A DNA stretch of 64,000 nt from Sphingobium sp. (GCA_022652485.1 JALCRK010000005.1:51452-115451); one strand, 5' to 3'. Numbered from the stretch's first letter, positions 21,725 through 31,633 are shown. Program-made: numbers and translations. Notes: generated by a model not told the origin, from the sequence alone.

Positions 21725-22723
21725 ATGCACAGTGTAAAGCCCATCCAGATCGGGCCGGTGACCATCGATGTTCCCGTGATCCTCGCGCCGATGACCGGCG
21801 TGACGGATATGCCGTTCCGCACCATCGTTCGGCGCTATGGCTCGGGGCTCAATGTCACGGAAATGATCGCTTCCCCCGCGATGATCCGCCAGACGCGCCA
21901 GTCGCTGCAAAAGGCGGCGTGGCATCCGGTCGAGGAGCCGGTGTCGATGCAGCTCGCGGGCTGTTCTCCGCAAGAAATGGCCGAGGCGGCCAAGCTCAAC
22001 GCGGACAAGGGCGCGGCGATCATCGATATCAATATGGGCTGCCCGGTGAAGAAGGTCGTGAACGGCGACGCGGGCAGCGCCCTGATGCGCGACCTGCCGC
22101 TCGCCGCGCGCCTGATCGAGGCGACCGTGAAGGCGGTGGACGTGCCGGTCACGGTCAAGATGCGCATGGGTTGGGATCATTCCAGCCTCAATGCGCCGGA
22201 GCTGGCGCGCATTGCGGAGGATCTGGGCGCGAAGCTCATCACCGTGCATGGCCGCACCCGCAACCAGATGTACAAGGGCAGCGCCGACTGGGCGTTCGTC
22301 CGCACCGTGAAGGAAGCGGTCACGCTGCCCGTCATCGTCAATGGCGACATCTGTTCCATTGACGACGCACGCACCGCGCTCGCGCAGAGCGGCGCGGACG
22401 GCGTGATGATCGGGCGCGGCGCCTATGGCAAGCCGTGGCTGTTGGGGCAGGTGATGCAGGCGCTCACCACCGGGCAGGCGCGCAACGATCCTTCGATCGA
22501 CGAGCAATACGCCCTCATCACCGAGCATTATCGCGCGATGCTGGAGCATTATGGCGAGCAGGTCGGCGTCAACATTGCCCGCAAGCATCTGGGCTGGTAC
22601 ACCAAAGGCCTTGTCGGCTCGGCCGAGTTTCGCAACGCCGTCAATCAGGTGCCGGACAGCCGCACGGTGCTCGATATGCTGGCGCGGTTCTATGAGCCAT
22701 TGCTCAGCAAAGCCGCGGCGTGA
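21725..22723 (+). CDS. dusB: tRNA-dihydrouridine synthase B (NifR3)
   Basis: DusB reduces uridines in tRNA using FMN. The 332-residue product has [22 protein letters not shown] and the catalytic [10 protein letters not shown] with Cys106, plus the FMN phosphate region [14 protein letters not shown]. It is the nifR3 gene that leads the ntr operon in many Alphaproteobacteria, and its stop overlaps the start of ntrB. I favour ATG 21725; ATG 21692 would add 11 residues containing the hydrophobic MACLFFRQ. The 100 bases between it and ispDF hold the divergent promoters. Confidence 0.94.
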   Translation: MHSVKPIQIGPVTIDVPVILAPMTGVTDMPFRTIVRRYGSGLNVTEMIASPAMIRQTRQSLQKAAWHPVEEPVSMQLAGCSPQEMAEAAKLNADKGAAIIDINMGCPVKKVVNGDAGSALMRDLPLAARLIEATVKAVDVPVTVKMRMGWDHSSLNAPELARIAEDLGAKLITVHGRTRNQMYKGSADWAFVRTVKEAVTLPVIVNGDICSIDDARTALAQSGADGVMIGRGAYGKPWLLGQVMQALTTGQARNDPSIDEQYALITEHYRAMLEHYGEQVGVNIARKHLGWYTKGLVGSAEFRNAVNQVPDSRTVLDMLARFYEPLLSKAAA

Positions 22724-23832
22724 GGGACAGCATCGTCAAATCCGTGTTCATGCCTCCCATCGCCAAGGGCGCGCCCAATGCAGCCGAGATATTCTCCGCG
22801 CTGCCCGTGGCCGCGCTGCTCGTTTCCCCCGACAACATGATCGCGGACGCCAACAGCCGCGCGGAGGCGCTGCTCAACATGGCGCGTACCGCCATCATCG
22901 GCAGTGATATCGCGCGGACGGTACGGATCGACGAGCAAAACCTCCGCATCCAGCTCTGGCAATCGGACAAGCCGCTCGCCGCCTATGACATCTCGCTCCA
23001 CGCGGGCCGAAATGCCGCGATCAAGGCCGATGTGATGATCGCGCCGCTGGCGGAGCACGAGGGATGGCGCATCGTCACCCTCCATGCGCAAAGCCTTGCC
23101 CAGGCGATCGGCGGGCGGCGCACGGCGGGCGGCACGCGCTCGGCGATGGGTGCGGCGGCGATCCTTGCGCACGAGATCAAGAACCCGCTCTCGGGCATAA
23201 GGGGTGCGGCGCAGCTGCTCTCCGGCACCGCGAGCGATACCGACGCGCCGCTCACCCAATTGATCTGCGACGAGGTCGACCGCATCGCGGCATTGATCGA
23301 CCGGATGCAGGATTTCACCACCGAGCGCCCGCTGGAATGCGCCGCGACCAACATCTATCCGGTGCTGGACCGCGCGATCAGCATCATCGGCGCAGGCGTG
23401 GGCGCGAATGTGGAGGTGGTCCGCAAATATGACCCTTCGCTCCCGCCCGCGAAATGCAATGCCGACGCGCTGACCCAGATCGTGCTCAATCTGCTCAAGA
23501 ACGCCTGCGAGGCTGCGCGCGGGGGCAAGAAGCCCTCGATACGGATCGAGACCGCGTTCCGCCACGGCGTCTCGGTGATGCTGGGGGAGGGGAAGGGCAA
23601 CGCCGTGCTGCCGATCGAGATTCTGGTGATAGACAATGGCCCCGGCGTGCCGCCGCATATCAGGGATGACCTGTTCAACCCGTTCATCTCGACCAAGCGG
23701 GACGGGCAGGGGCTCGGCCTCGCGCTGGTCGACAAGCTGGTGCGGGACATGAACGGCTTTGTCCAGCATACGCGCGATGAAGCGGCGGGAGAAACTATCT
23801 TCCGCATCCTGCTTCCGATGGGGCAGTCCTGA
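22720..23832 (+). CDS. ntrB: Nitrogen regulation sensor kinase NtrB
   Basis: NtrB is the soluble kinase/phosphatase partner of NtrC and is controlled by PII. The 370-residue protein has an N-terminal PAS domain (about 22-100), the phospho-acceptor His151 in [21 protein letters not shown] and the G-boxes DNGPGVPP and GQGLGLALV. The GTG at 22720 overlaps the dusB stop; an ATG at 22750 would shorten it by 10 residues and is an equally possible start. Its TGA overlaps the ntrC ATG by one base. There is no membrane segment, unlike NtrY. Confidence 0.94.
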   Translation: MRDSIVKSVFMPPIAKGAPNAAEIFSALPVAALLVSPDNMIADANSRAEALLNMARTAIIGSDIARTVRIDEQNLRIQLWQSDKPLAAYDISLHAGRNAAIKADVMIAPLAEHEGWRIVTLHAQSLAQAIGGRRTAGGTRSAMGAAAILAHEIKNPLSGIRGAAQLLSGTASDTDAPLTQLICDEVDRIAALIDRMQDFTTERPLECAATNIYPVLDRAISIIGAGVGANVEVVRKYDPSLPPAKCNADALTQIVLNLLKNACEAARGGKKPSIRIETAFRHGVSVMLGEGKGNAVLPIEILVIDNGPGVPPHIRDDLFNPFISTKRDGQGLGLALVDKLVRDMNGFVQHTRDEAAGETIFRILLPMGQS

Positions 23833-25319
23833 TGAACGCCGTCAGCACCGCGCCGGGCCGGATACTGGTCGTGGACGACGATCAGGCGATCTGCCTCGTC
23901 GTGAGCGAGGCGCTGCGGCGCGCGGGGCACGAGGTGAAGACCGCGGGAACGATCGCCGACCGCGCCAGCCTGCTCGGCGCGTTCCGTCCCGATATTCTCA
24001 TCACAGACGTCAAGCTGCCCGATGGCGACGGGCTGGACGATGTGCAAGCCATTATCGGGCGCTGGCCCGACATGCGCGTCATCATCCTGTCGGCGCAGAA
24101 CACCCTCAACACCGCCGTCCGCGCGACCGAGCAGGGCGCGTTCGAATATCTGCCCAAGCCGTTCGACTTGAACGAGCTGACCCGCGCGGTGAAGGACGCG
24201 CTGGCCTCGCGCCGCCTGTCCGCCGGGAATGGGGCGGACGCGGGGAGCACGGCCGAGGACGACAACCAGATCACCGACGACATGCCCCTGGTGGGGCGCT
24301 CTGCGGCGATGCAGGAGGTCTATCGCACCATCGCGCGCGTGCTGGGCAATGATCTCACCATCCTGATCCTCGGCGAGTCCGGCACCGGCAAGGAGCTGGT
24401 CGCGCAGGCGATCCACCGCCTCGGCCACCGCCGCGCGCACCCGTTTATCGCCGTCAACATGGCCGCGATCCCGCGCGAGCTGATCGAGGCGGAGCTGTTC
24501 GGATACGAGAAGGGCGCGTTTACCGGCGCGCTCAATCGCAGCGCGGGCAAGTTCGAACAGGCGCATAACGGCACGCTCTTCCTCGACGAGATCGGCGACA
24601 TGCCGATGGAGGCGCAGACCCGCCTGCTGCGCGTGCTGCAAAGCGGGGAAGTGACGACCGTGGGCGGCTCGACCCCGGTGAAGGTCAATGTGCGGATCAT
24701 CGCCGCGACCAACAAGGATCTGCCCTCGCTCATCGCGGAGAACCGCTTCCGCCAGGATCTCTATTACCGCCTCAACGTGGTGCCGGTGGAGCTTCCGCCC
24801 TTGCGCGCGCGGCGGGATGACGTCGTGCTGCTGGCGCGCCACTTCCTCGATCTTGCGGCGCAGGAGGGGCTGCCGCGCAAGACACTCGACGCCGAGTCCG
24901 CGCGTCTGCTCTCGCTCTACAGCTGGCCCGGCAATGTGCGCGAGTTGCAGAACGTGATGCAGCGCATGGCCGTGCTCACCCGCGAGGATGTCATCTCGGC
25001 GGACGCGGTGCGCGCGAACATCGACATCAGCCAGATCGCCGCGTCGGTGGAGGCGGCCTCGGGCGATCTGGGCCGGCTGCTCGCGGAGTGGGTGCGCCAG
25101 CGCCTCTCGGCGACGACCTATGGCGACGGCACCGGCCTGCATGACGACATGCTGGCGCTGGTGGAACCGATCCTGCTGCGGGAAATCCTCTCGGCAGTCG
25201 ATGGCAACCAGATCAGGGCGGCGAGCCTGCTCGGCATCAATCGCAACACGCTGCGCAAGAAGCTCAACGATTACGACATCGATCCGTCGCGTTTGCGCGC
25301 AGCAGAGGCGCCGCTGTAG
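23832..25319 (+). CDS. ntrC: Nitrogen regulation response regulator NtrC
   Basis: NtrC activates sigma-54 promoters of nitrogen assimilation genes. The 495-residue protein has a receiver domain with phospho-acceptor Asp59 and KPF, an AAA+ domain with Walker A GESGTGKE (181-188), the sigma-54 contact loop GAFTGA (228-233) and Walker B FLDEIGDMP. A Fis-type helix-turn-helix is at the end (NQIRAASLLGINRNTLRKKL). All elements for sigma-54 activation are intact, in contrast to NtrX below. The start overlaps ntrB by one base, so they are coupled. Confidence 0.96.
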   Translation: MNAVSTAPGRILVVDDDQAICLVVSEALRRAGHEVKTAGTIADRASLLGAFRPDILITDVKLPDGDGLDDVQAIIGRWPDMRVIILSAQNTLNTAVRATEQGAFEYLPKPFDLNELTRAVKDALASRRLSAGNGADAGSTAEDDNQITDDMPLVGRSAAMQEVYRTIARVLGNDLTILILGESGTGKELVAQAIHRLGHRRAHPFIAVNMAAIPRELIEAELFGYEKGAFTGALNRSAGKFEQAHNGTLFLDEIGDMPMEAQTRLLRVLQSGEVTTVGGSTPVKVNVRIIAATNKDLPSLIAENRFRQDLYYRLNVVPVELPPLRARRDDVVLLARHFLDLAAQEGLPRKTLDAESARLLSLYSWPGNVRELQNVMQRMAVLTREDVISADAVRANIDISQIAASVEAASGDLGRLLAEWVRQRLSATTYGDGTGLHDDMLALVEPILLREILSAVDGNQIRAASLLGINRNTLRKKLNDYDIDPSRLRAAEAPL

Positions 25320-25404
25320 CGAAACTTCCTCAAGGCGCTTTACTCGCAACGCCATTGTTGTATATCTGCAACACACCTATGATCGTTTCCAGGCGCCCCA
25401 TTTC

Positions 25405-27627
25405 TTGACCCGCCTCTCCCGCCTCGTGAGGAGCTGGGTGCGCACCCCCCATTTCTACGTCGGTGCGGAGCTGTTCGCGGTGTCGGTCATGCTCGGCACC
25501 GCGGCGATGACCTATATGTCGCTGTCGCGGCAGGACAACAGTTCGGCGCTGCTGTCGCCGCCGGTCGTCGCGCTGCTGCTGATCGCGAACCTGGTGCCCG
25601 CGATCGCGCTGCTGGTGCTGCTGGGCCGCCGCGTTGCCATGCGCCGGGCCGCGCGTTCGGCGATCGGCAGCGACGGGCAGCTCCATGTCCGCCTTGTCGC
25701 GATCTTCTCGCTCATCGCCGCCATTCCGATGCTGATGGTGGTGCTGTTCGCGTCGCTGCTGTTTCAGTACGGCGTGCAGTTCTGGTTTTCGGACAGCGCC
25801 CGTGCCATGCTTCAGAACGCGGGCAATTTCGCGCGCGGCTATTATGAGCAGAACCTGCGCGAAGTGGGGGACGAGACCCTCACAATGGCGAGCGACGTGC
25901 GCGACTATCTGAACCAGTCGAAGATCAGCAGCCCCGATTTCGCCGAGGGCTATATCTATCAGGTGGTGACGCGCAAATTGAACCGCTCGGCGATCATCGA
26001 GATCGGCCCGGACGGCATCGCCCGCACCGCTGCCACGGTGGACCCGGATCGCCGCCCCGTCACCCAATATCTGACGCGCGACGTGGTCGACCGGCTGGCG
26101 AAGGGGGAGGGGGTCGTCGTCCGCGCCGAGCCGGACCAGATCCAGGCGTTCACCCTGCTTTATCCCAACCGGCGCATCTATCTCTATGCCACCCGCGATT
26201 CCGATGCGCCCGCCTTCAGTCAGGTGAAGCGCGCGCAGGCGGTGCTCGCGAACTACGAGAGCTTTGCCCGCCAGTCCCGCGCGCTCCAGATCCGCTTCAA
26301 CTCCGCGCTGTTCATCGGCTCGCTGGCGCTGGTGGGCGTGGCGGTGTGGATCGCGCTCACCGTGGCGGACAGGCTGGTGAAGCCGGTCAACGAGCTGGTC
26401 GACGCGGCGCGACGCATTGCGGCGGGCGATCTGTCCACCCGCGTTGCAGGGCCGCACGCGCGTGACGAGATCGGCGTGCTCTCCAACGCCTTCAACCGCA
26501 TGACGCAGCGCCTTGAGGCGCAGACCAGCGCGCTGATGGGCGCCAATTCCCAGCTTGAAAACCGCCGCGCCTTCATCGAGGCCATTCTCTCGGGCGTGAG
26601 CGCGGGCGTGATCGCGCTGTCGCAGGATCGGCAGATCCGCATGGTGAACGGTTCCGCCCGCGAGATCCTCGCCGCGCAGGAGGAGGTGCTGACCGAGCTG
26701 CAACTGCGGCAGGTGTCGCCCGAGCTGGATGACCTGCTGACCGAGGGCGCCGTCGCCGAAATCGTCCAGATCCGGGCCGGGATCGATCTGCGCACGCTCG
26801 CGGTCAAGATCGTCAAGGACCAGAGCGGCCATGTGCTCACCTTTGATGATATCACCCAGCAGCTCTCCGATCAGCGTCGCGCGGCCTGGGCCGATGTCGC
26901 CCGCCGTATCGCGCACGAGATCAAGAACCCGCTCACCCCGATCCAACTCGCGGCGGAGCGGCTTCAGCGCCGCTATGCCGACCAGATCACCAACGACCGC
27001 CCCACCTTCACGCGCCTTACCGAGACCATCGTCCGCCAGGTGGGCGATCTGCGGCGCATCGTCGATGAGTTCTCCTCCTTCGCGCGGATGCCCAAGCCCG
27101 TGTTCCGCAACGAGGTGCTGGTCGATATCGCCCGCCACGCGCTGTTCCTGCACGAGGTGGCGCATCCTGATATCCGCTTCGGGTTCGTGACCGATCTCGA
27201 TGATCTGCATCTCGTGTGCGACCGCAGGCAGATCGGGCAGGCGCTCACCAACGTCGTCAAGAACGCGGTCGAGGCGGTGGAGGCCCGGCGCGCCAGCGAT
27301 CCTGCCCATGAGGGCCAGATCAGCATGACGGTCGCGCGGGCGGGCACGCGGATCGCGATTGTGGTGCAGGATAACGGCATCGGCTTGCCCGAGGAGCGCG
27401 ACCGCATCATCGAGCCCTATATGACGACACGGACAAAAGGCACCGGCCTCGGCCTCGCCATCGTCAACCGCATCGTGCAGGAGCATGGCGGCACGATGCA
27501 GTTCGAGGATGCGCCCGGCGGCGGCGCGATCGTGCGCATCCTGGTCGATCAGGGCCATCTCGCCAAACTGGAAGAAGATCCGGCAGACGCCGTGATGAAG
27601 GGAGACAGCATAGCACATGGCGCTTGA
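25405..27627 (+). CDS. ntrY: Membrane nitrogen-regulation sensor kinase NtrY
   Basis: NtrY is the membrane sensor paired with NtrX. The protein has two N-terminal membrane segments, then a third and a periplasmic domain, then a fourth (around FIGSLALVGVAVWIAL), HAMP, PAS, the H-box [13 protein letters not shown] and the ATP site with GTGLGLAIVNRI. No in-frame ATG precedes the first membrane segment. I give the TTG at 25405 (740 residues); GTG codons at 25426 and 25438 are alternatives, the last with AGGAG 4 bases upstream. It overlaps ntrX by 11 bases. The start is uncertain; the identity is not. Confidence 0.92.
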   Translation: MTRLSRLVRSWVRTPHFYVGAELFAVSVMLGTAAMTYMSLSRQDNSSALLSPPVVALLLIANLVPAIALLVLLGRRVAMRRAARSAIGSDGQLHVRLVAIFSLIAAIPMLMVVLFASLLFQYGVQFWFSDSARAMLQNAGNFARGYYEQNLREVGDETLTMASDVRDYLNQSKISSPDFAEGYIYQVVTRKLNRSAIIEIGPDGIARTAATVDPDRRPVTQYLTRDVVDRLAKGEGVVVRAEPDQIQAFTLLYPNRRIYLYATRDSDAPAFSQVKRAQAVLANYESFARQSRALQIRFNSALFIGSLALVGVAVWIALTVADRLVKPVNELVDAARRIAAGDLSTRVAGPHARDEIGVLSNAFNRMTQRLEAQTSALMGANSQLENRRAFIEAILSGVSAGVIALSQDRQIRMVNGSAREILAAQEEVLTELQLRQVSPELDDLLTEGAVAEIVQIRAGIDLRTLAVKIVKDQSGHVLTFDDITQQLSDQRRAAWADVARRIAHEIKNPLTPIQLAAERLQRRYADQITNDRPTFTRLTETIVRQVGDLRRIVDEFSSFARMPKPVFRNEVLVDIARHALFLHEVAHPDIRFGFVTDLDDLHLVCDRRQIGQALTNVVKNAVEAVEARRASDPAHEGQISMTVARAGTRIAIVVQDNGIGLPEERDRIIEPYMTTRTKGTGLGLAIVNRIVQEHGGTMQFEDAPGGGAIVRILVDQGHLAKLEEDPADAVMKGDSIAHGA

Positions 27628-28987
27628 TATTCTGGTCGTGGACGATGAAGAGGATATCCGCGATCTCGTCGCAGGCGTCCTCGATGACGAGGGCTATCAG
27701 ACCCGCACCGCAGCCCATGCCGACGAGGCGCTGGAGGCGCTCGCCGCTCGCCGACCGTCGCTGGTGCTGCTGGATGTCTGGCTGCAGGGCTCGCGGCTCG
27801 ATGGGCTGGAGCTGCTCGACGAGATCAAGAAGCGCGATCCTTCCATCCCGGTGTTGATGATCTCCGGCCACGGCAATATCGACACCGCCGTCGCGGCGAT
27901 CCGCAAGGGCGCGACCGACTTCATCGAGAAGCCGTTCGAGGCGGACCGGCTGCTGCATCTCGTCGCCCGCGCGACCGAGACGGAGCGCCTGCGCCGGGAA
28001 AACCAGCAATTGAAGGCCCGCGTCGGGCAGGACGAGGAGCTGACCGGCACCAGCGGCGCGATCAACGGCGTCCGCGCCACGATCAAGCGCGTCGCGGGAA
28101 CGGGTAGCCGCGTGCTCATCACCGGCCCGGCGGGCGTGGGCAAGGAAGTCGCCGCGCGGATGCTTCATAACTGGAGCGGGCGGGCCGACGGGCCGTTCAT
28201 TATCGTTTCGGCCGCCCGGATGGACCCGGAGCGGGTGGAGGAGGAGCTGTTCGGCATCGAGGATCCGAGCGGTCTTGTCCGCCCCGGCTTTCTCGAACAG
28301 GCGCACGGCGGCACGCTCTATCTCGACGAGGTGGCGGACATGCCCTTGACCACCCAGGCCAAGATCCTGCGCGTCCTCACCGACCAGAGCTTCACCCGCG
28401 TCTCCGGCCAGCGTCAGGTGAAGGTCGATGTCCGCATCATCAGCTCCACCGCCATCAACCTCAACGAGGAGATCGAGGACAAGCGTTTCCGCGAGGATCT
28501 GTTCTACCGCCTCAATGTCGTGCCTCTCGTCATCCCGCCCCTGAGCGAGCGGCGCGAGGACATTCCGGCGCTGGTGGAGCATTACGCCGCGCGCTTCGCC
28601 GCCGACCGGCGTGTGCCCGCGCCCGAAATCGCGCCCGACGCGATGGCCGCGTTGCAGGCGGGGGACTGGCCCGGCAACGTCCGTCAGCTCCGCAACATGG
28701 TGGAGCGCACGATGATCCTCGCGCCGAGCGAGCGAATCGGGCGAATCGATCTCGACATGCTGCCCTCCGAGGCCGCCTCGAGCGATGTCGGGGATCAGAA
28801 CATGGTGGGCGCCATCATGGCAGCGCCCCTGCGCGAGGCGCGGGAAAATTTCGAGCGAGAATATCTCCGCGTCCAGATCAGGCGTTTTTCGGGAAATATT
28901 TCGCGCACGGCCAATTTTATCGGCATGGAGCGCTCTGCTTTGCACCGAAAACTGAAGTTATTGGGATTAACCGAGGACAAAGACTGA
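27617..28987 (+). CDS. ntrX: NtrX response regulator (AAA+, without GAFTGA)
   Basis: This 456-residue regulator pairs with NtrY and in Alphaproteobacteria controls nitrogen, respiration and envelope genes. The receiver domain has the phospho-acceptor Asp53 in LLDVWLQGS. The AAA+ domain has an altered Walker A (ITGPAGVGKEV) and Walker B (YLDEVADMP). The place where NtrC has GAFTGA reads EELFGIEDPSGLVRPG, so the sigma-54 contact loop is missing, as known for NtrX in this class. The C-terminal Fis-type helix (ISRTANFIGMERSALHRKL) is intact. It probably does not work through sigma-54. Confidence 0.95.
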   Translation: MALDILVVDDEEDIRDLVAGVLDDEGYQTRTAAHADEALEALAARRPSLVLLDVWLQGSRLDGLELLDEIKKRDPSIPVLMISGHGNIDTAVAAIRKGATDFIEKPFEADRLLHLVARATETERLRRENQQLKARVGQDEELTGTSGAINGVRATIKRVAGTGSRVLITGPAGVGKEVAARMLHNWSGRADGPFIIVSAARMDPERVEEELFGIEDPSGLVRPGFLEQAHGGTLYLDEVADMPLTTQAKILRVLTDQSFTRVSGQRQVKVDVRIISSTAINLNEEIEDKRFREDLFYRLNVVPLVIPPLSERREDIPALVEHYAARFAADRRVPAPEIAPDAMAALQAGDWPGNVRQLRNMVERTMILAPSERIGRIDLDMLPSEAASSDVGDQNMVGAIMAAPLREARENFEREYLRVQIRRFSGNISRTANFIGMERSALHRKLKLLGLTEDKD

Positions 28988-29003
28988 AATAACGCGACTG
29001 TCT

Positions 29004-29089
29004 ATTTCTGTGATAGAAATCTCTTCGCAGTTGCGATACACATTCTTCCAGGCTCCGGCGATACGCGCCGGGCTGGCACGACGCCCGGC
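29004..29089 (+). promoter_or_regulatory. Structured leader region upstream of hfq
   Basis: The 148-base gap between ntrX and hfq holds two inverted repeats: ATTTCT (29004-29009) with AGAAAT (29015-29020), and GCCGGGC (29067-29073) with GCCCGGC (29083-29089). Neither is followed by a T run, so they are not classical terminators. They may be operator or leader structures. Many alphaproteobacterial relatives carry trkA between ntrX and hfq; no trkA is present here. Confidence 0.35.
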
Positions 29090-29135
29090 AGGGGCGCAAG
29101 AGCGGGGAACGTCCCGCCAATAAGGAGGCTGACCC

Positions 29136-29630
29136 GTGGCCGACAAGACCAACAACCTTCAGGACATTTTCCTGAACCATCTGCGCAAGACCAAAACTCC
29201 GGTCACCATGTTCCTGGTGAAAGGTGTCAAGCTGCAGGGCATCATCACCTGGTTCGATAATTTTTCGGTGCTGCTGCGGCGGGACGGGCAGTCCCAGCTC
29301 GTATACAAGCACGCTATCTCCACCATCATGCCCGCGCAACCGCTGGAGCTGAGCGACATCCGCAACGCATTTGCCGAGGTGGGCCGCAAATCCAAGCTGC
29401 TGCAGGAAGTGTTCCTGAGCGCGGTGCAGCGCTCGGGTGACGCGGTGACGATGTTTCTCGTCAACGGCGTGATGCTCCAGGGCGAGATCGCGGCGTTCGA
29501 TCTGTTCTGCATGTTGCTGGAGCGGGAAGGCATGGCGCAGCTGGTGTACAAGCACGCCATTTCGACCGTACAACCGACCCGCCCGCTCGACCTTTCCGGC
29601 GAGAGCGAGCAGGACGACGGCAAGGATTGA
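29136..29630 (+). CDS. hfq: Tandem two-domain RNA chaperone Hfq
   Basis: Hfq helps small RNAs pair with mRNAs. This 164-residue protein contains two complete Sm-like domains in one chain (about 7-68 and 86-147), joined by a short linker; normal Hfq has one. Both keep the Sm2 motif YKHAIS. Domain 1 keeps Gln9, Asp10, a basic rim patch (RKTK) and Lys32. Domain 2 has Gln90-Glu91, a rim reduced to RSGD and Met113 where domain 1 has Lys32. It starts at GTG 29136 behind AAGGAGG (29122-29128). Fused Hfq of this type is, to my knowledge, a sphingomonad trait. It sits between ntrX and hflX. Confidence 0.95.
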   Translation: MADKTNNLQDIFLNHLRKTKTPVTMFLVKGVKLQGIITWFDNFSVLLRRDGQSQLVYKHAISTIMPAQPLELSDIRNAFAEVGRKSKLLQEVFLSAVQRSGDAVTMFLVNGVMLQGEIAAFDLFCMLLEREGMAQLVYKHAISTVQPTRPLDLSGESEQDDGKD

Positions 29631-29792
29631 GGCGCACGCCCGCGCCTTGGCCTGACAGAGCATCGTGCCGAAACGCAGTTCGCCGAAGGTAATAGTGGGA
29701 ACCGGTTTTCGGCAAAAACGATGCGACAACAAGAAAATGGGGCGCGCTGTCTGCGTTAGGTTCAACACAGCGCGCTCTGGGAACAACGCGCG

Positions 29793-31136
29793 ATGAGTGT
29801 GTTCAATCGTGACAGCGACGATGATGTCGCCCGTGGTGCGCGCGCGCTAGTCGTGCGCGCCGATGTGCCTGGCCCGGCGCTGCGCGATCCTGCGGCCCGG
29901 CTTGAGGAGGCGGAGGGGCTTGCGCTCGCCATCGGCATCGATGTCGTGTGGCGCGAGAGCTTCCGCGTCCGCCAGATCAAGCCCGCCACGCTCTTCGGCA
30001 GCGGCCAGGTGGAGCAGATCGCCGCGCAGGCCGAGGCGCAGGGCGCGGAGCTGGTCATCGTCGATAACGCGCTCAGCCCGGTGCAGCAGAGCAATCTCGA
30101 AAAGGCCTTTGGCGCCAAGGTTATCGACCGGACCGGCCTCATCCTCGAAATCTTCGGCGAGCGCGCCGCCACCAACGAGGGCCGGTTGCAGGTGGAGCTG
30201 GCGCATCTCGATTATCAGGCCGGGCGGCTGGTCCGCAGCTGGACCCACCTGGAGCGCCAGCGCGGTGGCTTCGGCTTCCTCGGCGGGCCCGGCGAGACCC
30301 AGATCGAGGCGGACCGGCGCATGATTCGCGACCGGATGGCGAAGATCCGTCGCGAGCTCGATCAGGTGACGCGCACGCGCGGCCTCCATCGCGCCCGCAG
30401 ACAGCGCGCGCCCTGGCCGGTAATCGCGCTGGTCGGGTATACCAACGCAGGAAAATCAAGCCTTTTCAACCGTATGACTGGTGCAGATGTGATGGCGCAG
30501 GATATGCTGTTCGCCACGCTCGATCCCACCATGCGGCAAATCAGCCTGCCGGGGCTGGACAAGGCGATCCTGTCGGACACCGTGGGTTTCGTTTCCGATC
30601 TCCCCACCCAGCTCATCGCCGCCTTCCGCGCCACGCTGGAGGAGGTCGTCCATGCCGATCTTATCATTCATGTGCGCGACATCTCCCATGCCGATACCGA
30701 GGCGCAGCGCAGCGATGTGATGCAGGTGCTGCATGAGCTGGGCTTACAGGTCGGGGAGGGGGCTGCCACCGCCATGAATGACGACGGGGAAGGCTTTGCT
30801 CCGGCCTATATCGAGGCGTGGAACAAGATCGACCTGCTGCATGGCGAGGGAAGGGACGAGATCGACCATGCGGCGCAGCGCCGCGACGATGTCGTGCTGC
30901 TGTCCGCCGTTACCGGCGAGGGGGTGGATGCCCTGCGCCGCGCCATCTCCGCGCGCATGACCGAAGGCAGCCGCGTCTATGTGCTGGCGCTGCCATCCTC
31001 GGATGGCGCATCACTCGCCTGGCTGCATGAACATGGCGAGGTGCTGAAGACGGAGGAGGGCGAAGAGGGCACCGAGCTGGCCGTGTCCGTGCGCCTCTCC
31101 GACGCCGCCCACGCGCGCTTCATGGCGCGGGAATAA
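29793..31136 (+). CDS. hflX: Ribosome-associated GTPase HflX
   Basis: HflX binds the large ribosomal subunit and splits or rescues ribosomes under stress. The 447-residue protein has the N-terminal HflX domain with TLFGSGQVEQIA and GPGETQIEADRRM, then the GTPase domain with G1 GYTNAGKSSLFN, G3 DTVGF and G4 NKID. It follows hfq, the usual arrangement. The gap of 162 bases suggests its own promoter or read-through. No terminator was found after the stop. Confidence 0.96.
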   Translation: MSVFNRDSDDDVARGARALVVRADVPGPALRDPAARLEEAEGLALAIGIDVVWRESFRVRQIKPATLFGSGQVEQIAAQAEAQGAELVIVDNALSPVQQSNLEKAFGAKVIDRTGLILEIFGERAATNEGRLQVELAHLDYQAGRLVRSWTHLERQRGGFGFLGGPGETQIEADRRMIRDRMAKIRRELDQVTRTRGLHRARRQRAPWPVIALVGYTNAGKSSLFNRMTGADVMAQDMLFATLDPTMRQISLPGLDKAILSDTVGFVSDLPTQLIAAFRATLEEVVHADLIIHVRDISHADTEAQRSDVMQVLHELGLQVGEGAATAMNDDGEGFAPAYIEAWNKIDLLHGEGRDEIDHAAQRRDDVVLLSAVTGEGVDALRRAISARMTEGSRVYVLALPSSDGASLAWLHEHGEVLKTEEGEEGTELAVSVRLSDAAHARFMARE

Positions 31137-31187
31137 AGGGCCTTCCGGGGAAAGCGGACTGTCCGGACACGACGACATTGCGGACGT

Positions 31188-31577
31188 TCAACGATCCACC
31201 TGCTGGTAGCTGATCCTGACCCCCGAAACCCCGTCCTTCTGCTCGAAAAGGCGCGACTTCGCGGCATAGCGTATCAGTAAATGGTCCTTTGCCAGCCATT
31301 TGATCTCAGCCCAAGGACCGCCCCAATCACCTGCTGCCGCAACTCCATGGTTGTCATCAGCCCGAAAGATATTGCCGCTTCCGGATGGCTGTTCACCCTG
31401 TGCAACTACAGAGATCTGTGTCGAGAAGCCAGTAGTAGCTCCACAGTCCCGCTGAAACAGGACGGCACCGTGCTGCCCGTCGGGGGCATCGGCACGACTG
31501 ATCGGGCTATTTGAACAGGTGTCCGAGCAGCCGCCGAACAAGAATGCTATCACCGCTAAGATGCTGCTTCGACACAT
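31188..31577 (-). CDS. Small predicted lipoprotein of unknown function
   Basis: This 129-residue protein starts with a short hydrophobic segment and a possible lipobox, FGGC with Cys17; the residue at -3 is Phe, so the lipobox is not ideal. The mature part has the pattern SPDG-type turn, then RDCGATTGFSTQ, NIFRADDNHG and WGGPWAEIKWL, which I recognise as a recurring small exported family without an assigned role. It converges with hflX. Base composition is lower than its surroundings (33 of 60 G+C in 31321-31380). No partner gene is evident. Confidence 0.72.
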   Translation of the reverse strand: MCRSSILAVIAFLFGGCSDTCSNSPISRADAPDGQHGAVLFQRDCGATTGFSTQISVVAQGEQPSGSGNIFRADDNHGVAAAGDWGGPWAEIKWLAKDHLLIRYAAKSRLFEQKDGVSGVRISYQQVDR

Positions 31578-31633
31578 GGGATCATGTTAACTCGTGTGGG
31601 GCTATCGTCAATGTCCGCTCGCCACAACAAACT

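Noticed and set aside
25320..25404. Possible frameshift or pseudogene at the start of ntrY, because no ATG is present
   Set aside because: The membrane segments and all kinase motifs are intact and in one frame; TTG and GTG starts are available.
25330..27618. 762-codon minus-strand open frame opposite ntrY
   Set aside because: The product is rich in His, Arg and Asp in the pattern expected from reverse reading of coding DNA; ntrY has clear kinase motifs.
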